Source: Robiginitomaculum sp. (GTDB lineage: Bacteria; Pseudomonadota; Alphaproteobacteria; Caulobacterales; Maricaulaceae). From it: 9,101 nucleotides of DNA. Positions within the stretch are counted from its first letter, which is position 1. Each line of letters begins with the position of its first letter. The position numbers and the translations under genes are program-made. Where the stretch lies: NCBI GenBank assembly GCA_021647375.1, contig JAKIUV010000098.1, positions 1 to 9,101 of the forward strand, read 5' to 3'. Shown here in pieces: positions 6,204 to 9,101 of this stretch. The notes below the pieces were generated by a model. That model did not search any database, was not told where the DNA came from, and worked only from the letters and a program-made list of their open reading frames with translations.

Positions 6204-6515
6204 ATGGCGTTTGCGGTTGATGTAGATATTACAATTACGAAAATAACCAGTGAAGATTTCCCTATCTGTTTGGAATTTAAGTTAACTGACAGGCATGGGT
6301 ATTGTCATGTCTTCGAGGAAAAGGCTCCCGTTTTACTGTCTGAAAATGAGCCAATTCCTGAAAGTTTTCCAAAAACAATCAAACTCAGGTGTGAGTTGAT
6401 TGAAACCTGTGAAGATTATGTGGTTATTAGTACTTCGGAGCCTTATGGAATCGATTCTATTGAGGGTGAAATTTGCTTTGAAGTTTCATCGAAATACATT
6501 CACGGCGTTGAATGA
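6204..6515 (+). CDS. Small hypothetical protein, first gene of an orphan array
   Basis: About 103 residues from ATG 6204. In-frame ATGs at 6192 and 6198 would lengthen it slightly. The third ATG is preferred because GAGG (6194-6197) lies 6 bases before it and because MAFAVDVDITITK looks like a natural N-terminus. Mostly alternating hydrophobic and polar residues, suggesting an all-beta fold, with an acidic character, 'EEKAPVLL' in the middle and 'SEPYGIDSIEGEICFEV' near the end. The pattern resembles a widespread uncharacterised small-protein type, but no name can be given. No signal peptide or membrane segment. It heads four close-set genes with lower GC than thiC: line 6241-6300 is 22/60 G+C by hand count, against 37/60 for 5101-5160 in thiC. 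Function unknown. Confidence 0.7.
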   Translation: MAFAVDVDITITKITSEDFPICLEFKLTDRHGYCHVFEEKAPVLLSENEPIPESFPKTIKLRCELIETCEDYVVISTSEPYGIDSIEGEICFEVSSKYIHGVE

Positions 6516-6534
6516 TTATAACGAGACCTGTGCA

Positions 6535-6924
6535 ATGAATAAGTATTTGAAACGATTAATCCCAGCCGCGAATGCCACGTCTCTTGTCGCGGCCTTGGGG
6601 CATATTATTGGCATCGCTATTGCGGGCGGTATTGGCTTGGAACTTGCCTATATCGCTGTCCTCACTTATTTTGTCGCTTTTATTGTGGCTGTGTCCGTTG
6701 GCGCGGTGCTTCTCATTATGGTCGGTTTCTTCAGGCTGAACCTGCTATCCTCTCTATTGCTTTTCTTGGTTGCCGTGCAAAGCGTCGCCGTAGGGCTGGA
6801 GATGTATTTTTTTGAAATTGGTCTGGCAGATATTTCATGGCAATACGGTTTTATATCTGTCCCGGTGACGCTCACGGCTTGGTATTTTTCCGTGTACCAT
6901 ATTTGGAAACAGGGTGATGAATAA
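6535..6924 (+). CDS. Small four-helix membrane protein, uncharacterised
   Basis: Protein of 129 residues from ATG 6535. An open frame extends back to 6400 but would overlap the preceding gene by over 100 bases, so the later ATG is chosen; only a weak purine run precedes it. Four hydrophobic segments are visible at about 15-36, 38-66, 69-92 and 103-123, with a basic N-terminus (KYLKR) and a charged C-terminus (KQGDE). The rule of positive-inside suggests the N-terminus is cytoplasmic. It begins 19 bases after the previous stop and overlaps the next gene by 8 bases, implying co-transcription and probably coupled translation. Not recognised as any named family; a transport or toxin role cannot be supported. 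Confidence 0.7.
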   Translation: MNKYLKRLIPAANATSLVAALGHIIGIAIAGGIGLELAYIAVLTYFVAFIVAVSVGAVLLIMVGFFRLNLLSSLLLFLVAVQSVAVGLEMYFFEIGLADISWQYGFISVPVTLTAWYFSVYHIWKQGDE

Positions 6925-7441
6925 CGCATTTGAACGCGCTTTTGAAGATTGGGAGCGCCGCGCTGTTTCTCTTAATCAGAAACTTATGCCGTTCGTCAAT
7001 GCTAATATTGACATCACTACTGACGACTGGCTAGAGAAATTAACGCGCCGTCCGCACCCGGCGGACATGTCGGGTTTACGCTTGCCAATCGAAACACTGT
7101 TCGGCGAAATAGTAAAACAATTCGAGTTTTATAATTCGGAACAGCGCCAACAGATTATTGATTTGATGTATCAAAATGATGCCTTGATGTATGCGGCGAG
7201 CATCGTTGCTGATCGCAATACAAGTGGTGGGTTTCGCAAATATATGATATTATTTGTGATAGCTGATCAGGGCAAAGATACGCGCGATGCAATGCTCGCC
7301 CTGGAGAGTTACCATGTAGATGCTGAAGTATTGGGTTTTGACGTAAGTGCAATTTTCAAGGAAATGACGGAGATTGCTAGCAGGCAGGATAAGTTTGGCT
7401 GGGGCAGCACGCGTGATTTGTTCCTTAAATATATAAAATGA
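6917..7441 (+). CDS. Hypothetical acidic helical protein
   Basis: Protein of 174 residues from ATG 6917; a GTG directly before it (6914) is an alternative. It overlaps the membrane-protein gene by 8 bases. No signal peptide or membrane helix; composition is mainly helix-forming. Visible features are 'NAFERAFEDWERRAVSLNQK' at the N-terminus, 'ADQGKDTRDAMLALESYHVDAEVLGFD' in the last third and 'DKFGWGSTRDLFLKYI' at the C-terminus, a closing motif that looks conserved-like but that I cannot place in a named family. The style (small, cytosolic, acidic, in an array of unrelated small genes) recalls immunity proteins of polymorphic toxin loci, but no toxin gene is present, so this is only a possibility. 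Confidence 0.72.
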   Translation: MNNAFERAFEDWERRAVSLNQKLMPFVNANIDITTDDWLEKLTRRPHPADMSGLRLPIETLFGEIVKQFEFYNSEQRQQIIDLMYQNDALMYAASIVADRNTSGGFRKYMILFVIADQGKDTRDAMLALESYHVDAEVLGFDVSAIFKEMTEIASRQDKFGWGSTRDLFLKYIK

Positions 7442-7460
7442 GATTTCATAAGAAAGATAT

Positions 7461-7751
7461 ATGGAAAACAACCTGACAAATAATTTGAGACACACCTTGA
7501 AAGAGTGGACTGAAATTGATGTGGCGGCGTTTCACCTAGGCGTAGCACTCGGGATTATTCCGCCACTTTCAGATGAAAAAGACATATATAATTTCGGCGG
7601 CAAGAAATGGATGTTTTGGAGCGAAAACCCTTTAGGGAATCTGTTGTTTGACCTTCTTGAAAACTTGGTAAAACTCGACATTTTAGAAAAGCATAAAGGT
7701 GACAACCAACTTTTTCGCTGGAACCCAAGTTATAAATGGGATGATTTGTAA
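7461..7751 (+). CDS. Small hypothetical protein, last gene of the orphan array
   Basis: Protein of 96 residues starting at ATG 7461, with the purine run AGAAAG (7451-7456) 4 bases before it and 19 bases after the previous stop. No signal peptide or membrane helix. The middle motif 'YNFGGKKWMFWSENPLGNLLFDLLENLVKLDILE' combines aromatic residues with an amphipathic helix, and the end 'LFRWNPSYKWDDL' is aromatic and acidic. Low in G+C (line 7561-7620 is 23/60 by hand count). No named family recognised. It is the last gene before the convergent transporter gene; no clear terminator follows directly, the inverted repeat at 7895-7968 being the nearest structure. Confidence 0.68.
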   Translation: MENNLTNNLRHTLKEWTEIDVAAFHLGVALGIIPPLSDEKDIYNFGGKKWMFWSENPLGNLLFDLLENLVKLDILEKHKGDNQLFRWNPSYKWDDL

Positions 7752-7894
7752 ATGCTCGGAATTGACTGATGCGTAAAACCTGTTTTGCTCACCTCAGCCC
7801 CTACGCAGCAAAAGAATGTTGGAACTATCTCAAGGTTGCTGGATATTTGCGACCTATAGCCTTTCGCTTTTAATTGGGTTATAATTACCTATAT

Positions 7895-7968
7895 TGTCAC
7901 CCCGGGCTTGACCCGGGATCTCATAGGGTGCGGCGAGTGCGAGGCCCCGGATCAAGTCCGGGGTGACA
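7895..7968. repeat. Inverted repeat between convergent genes
   Basis: The 28-base arms 7895-7922 and 7941-7968 are inverted copies matching at 24 of 28 positions, beginning TGTCACCCCGG, around an 18-base spacer. Each arm also holds a small internal palindrome (CCCGGGCTTGACCCGGG). This is a common alphaproteobacterial intergenic repeat type. It lies between the plus-strand orphan array and the minus-strand transporter gene, where it could limit read-through in both directions, but neither side shows a T-run. Confidence 0.8.
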
Positions 7969-8025
7969 GGCAGGGATAAGATATTTATTAAAATTGAACG
8001 CAATTAAACGCGAAACACTCTAATT

Positions 8026-9101
8026 TTACCCAAGCGGGTTCATGCCCATTAGGGCGGCGATCCATAGGGCTATGCCGACGAGGGCTGCGCTGGTGAAATT
8101 GGATAGGGAACCTGCCAGCAGGGACTTCATACCCATTTTGGATATTTCTTGCTTGCGCTCTGGTAAAACTGCGCCAAGTCCCGCCATCAAAATACCGACC
8201 CCGACAAAATTCGCGAAACCGCAAAGTGCCACGGTAATGGCGACTTGGCCTTGCAAAGAGAAATTAGCCATATCTTGGGTGAAGTTTAAATAGGCGAGAA
8301 ATTCATTGGCGACCAGTTTTTCACCTAGGAACGGGCCGGCGGCCAGAACTTCATTGGCAGGCACACCTATCAGCCAAGCAATGGGCGCGAAAATATAGCC
8401 AAATACGGTGGACAGAGAAAATTCGGGATAGCCAAACCAGCCACCTATACCGCCAAAAATGCCGTTGACCAATGCGATGACAGCCACAAAGGCAATGATT
8501 ACGGCGATTACGTTGAGCATTATCGTCAGACCTGTAAGCGCGCCAGTTGTCGCGGCTTCAATAAGGTTGGTGGCTTTATTTGGGTCTTCCTTGGTGTCTT
8601 TAAAGCTGGCTATGTCAAATGGCTCTTCGGTCTCTGGTATCAATAACTTCCCCATCAAAAGCCCGCCGGGCGCCGCCATAAAGGAAGCAATGATCAAAAG
8701 CTTGCCGTCAACCCCTAAGGACATATAGACCACTAAAACAGTGCCCGCGATAGACGCCATACCGCACGACATAACGGTGAACAATTGCGAGCGGGTCATG
8801 TTTTTAAGGTAGGGCAGAATAGCCAAAGGTGCCTCGACCATGCCGACAAAAATACTGGCGGCGGATACAGTAGATTCTAACCGCGAAGCCCCTGTAACGA
8901 ACCGGACAACCCCGCCGAGGGTCTTAATCACCACATCCATAATACGCAGATGAAATAAAATGGCGAATAAAGTAGCCAGAAAAATGATGATAGGGAAGAC
9001 TTGGAAAGCCAAAATTGTACCGACGCCCTGTTTGCCTGCGGCAGGTGCCAATACACCTTCCATCGTGCCCCAATTGGACAATTCGCCAAAGACAAAATAC
9101 A
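8026..9101 (-). CDS. CNT-family nucleoside transporter (NupC-like), 5' end cut off
   Basis: Concentrative nucleoside transporter of the inner membrane, importing nucleosides with H+ or Na+. 357 codons are visible up to TAA at 8026-8028; the frame stays open to the window edge (reading YFVFGELSNWG before the TTG at 9081). CNT proteins are usually about 400-430 residues, so the N-terminal helices are missing and TTG 9081 is not the true start. Numbering from that codon, motifs are VGMVEAPL (79-86, re-entrant hairpin HP1), LIPETEEPF (147-155), VANEFLAY (257-264) and LCGFANF (286-292), with many hydrophobic helices between. HP1 has Met-Val-Glu where well-studied nucleoside CNTs have Gln-Thr-Glu, so substrate range is uncertain. 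It converges on the orphan array and has no link to the thiamine genes. Confidence 0.93.
   Translation of the reverse strand, partial: YFVFGELSNWGTMEGVLAPAAGKQGVGTILAFQVFPIIIFLATLFAILFHLRIMDVVIKTLGGVVRFVTGASRLESTVSAASIFVGMVEAPLAILPYLKNMTRSQLFTVMSCGMASIAGTVLVVYMSLGVDGKLLIIASFMAAPGGLLMGKLLIPETEEPFDIASFKDTKEDPNKATNLIEAATTGALTGLTIMLNVIAVIIAFVAVIALVNGIFGGIGGWFGYPEFSLSTVFGYIFAPIAWLIGVPANEVLAAGPFLGEKLVANEFLAYLNFTQDMANFSLQGQVAITVALCGFANFVGVGILMAGLGAVLPERKQEISKMGMKSLLAGSLSNFTSAALVGIALWIAALMGMNPLG

Noticed and set aside
6400..6534. Upstream extension of the small membrane protein by 45 residues
   Set aside because: It would overlap most of the end of the preceding gene in another frame; the ATG at 6535 gives a normal 19-base gap and a sensible basic N-terminus.
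7769..7873. 34-codon open frame after the orphan array (begins MRKTCFAHLSPYAAK)
   Set aside because: No ribosome site, no recognisable family, and the length is expected by chance; could be a gene remnant but nothing supports it.

Overview
The window reads as a chromosomal segment of an alphaproteobacterium. The grounds are the gene families (CNT nucleoside transporter with the MVEAPL hairpin, MmcQ/YjbR protein, ThiC of the 4Fe-4S type) and the intergenic palindromes of the 'ATTCCCGCGAAAGCGGGAAT' and 'TGTCACCCCGGGCTTGACCCGGG' kinds that litter many alphaproteobacterial genomes. No genus can be named. Base composition is mixed: parts of thiC are clearly GC-rich, while the 6.2-7.75 kb stretch is visibly AT-richer.

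Layout. Bases 1-60 hold a long palindrome. A small lipoprotein gene with four 11-residue repeats lies on the minus strand (173-628). A 530-base divergent spacer follows, holding a MITE-like palindromic element (975-1084) and a partial inverted copy of its end (866-897). A phytoene-dehydrogenase-related FAD oxidoreductase (1159-2760) is then read on the plus strand.

The most informative region is 2755-5884. A TPP (THI-box) riboswitch can be folded by hand at 2785-2890, with a candidate promoter just upstream. It does not lead straight into a thiamine gene. The first genes behind it are a bacterial-PH-like membrane protein (2894-3454) and an MmcQ/YjbR protein (3451-3849), joined by an ATGA overlap. 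thiC (3995-5884) comes third, after a structured repeat, and has no THI box of its own. The simplest reading is one TPP-controlled unit in which two non-thiamine genes sit between the riboswitch and thiC.

After thiC comes a 71-residue zinc-ribbon-like protein, then a compact array of four small unrecognised genes (6204-7751; gaps of 19, -8 and 19 bases), one of them a four-helix membrane protein. The array looks accessory. An inverted repeat (7895-7968) separates it from a convergent CNT-family nucleoside transporter gene on the minus strand, whose 5' end runs off the window.

No tRNA, rRNA, CRISPR array, transposase or integrase was seen.
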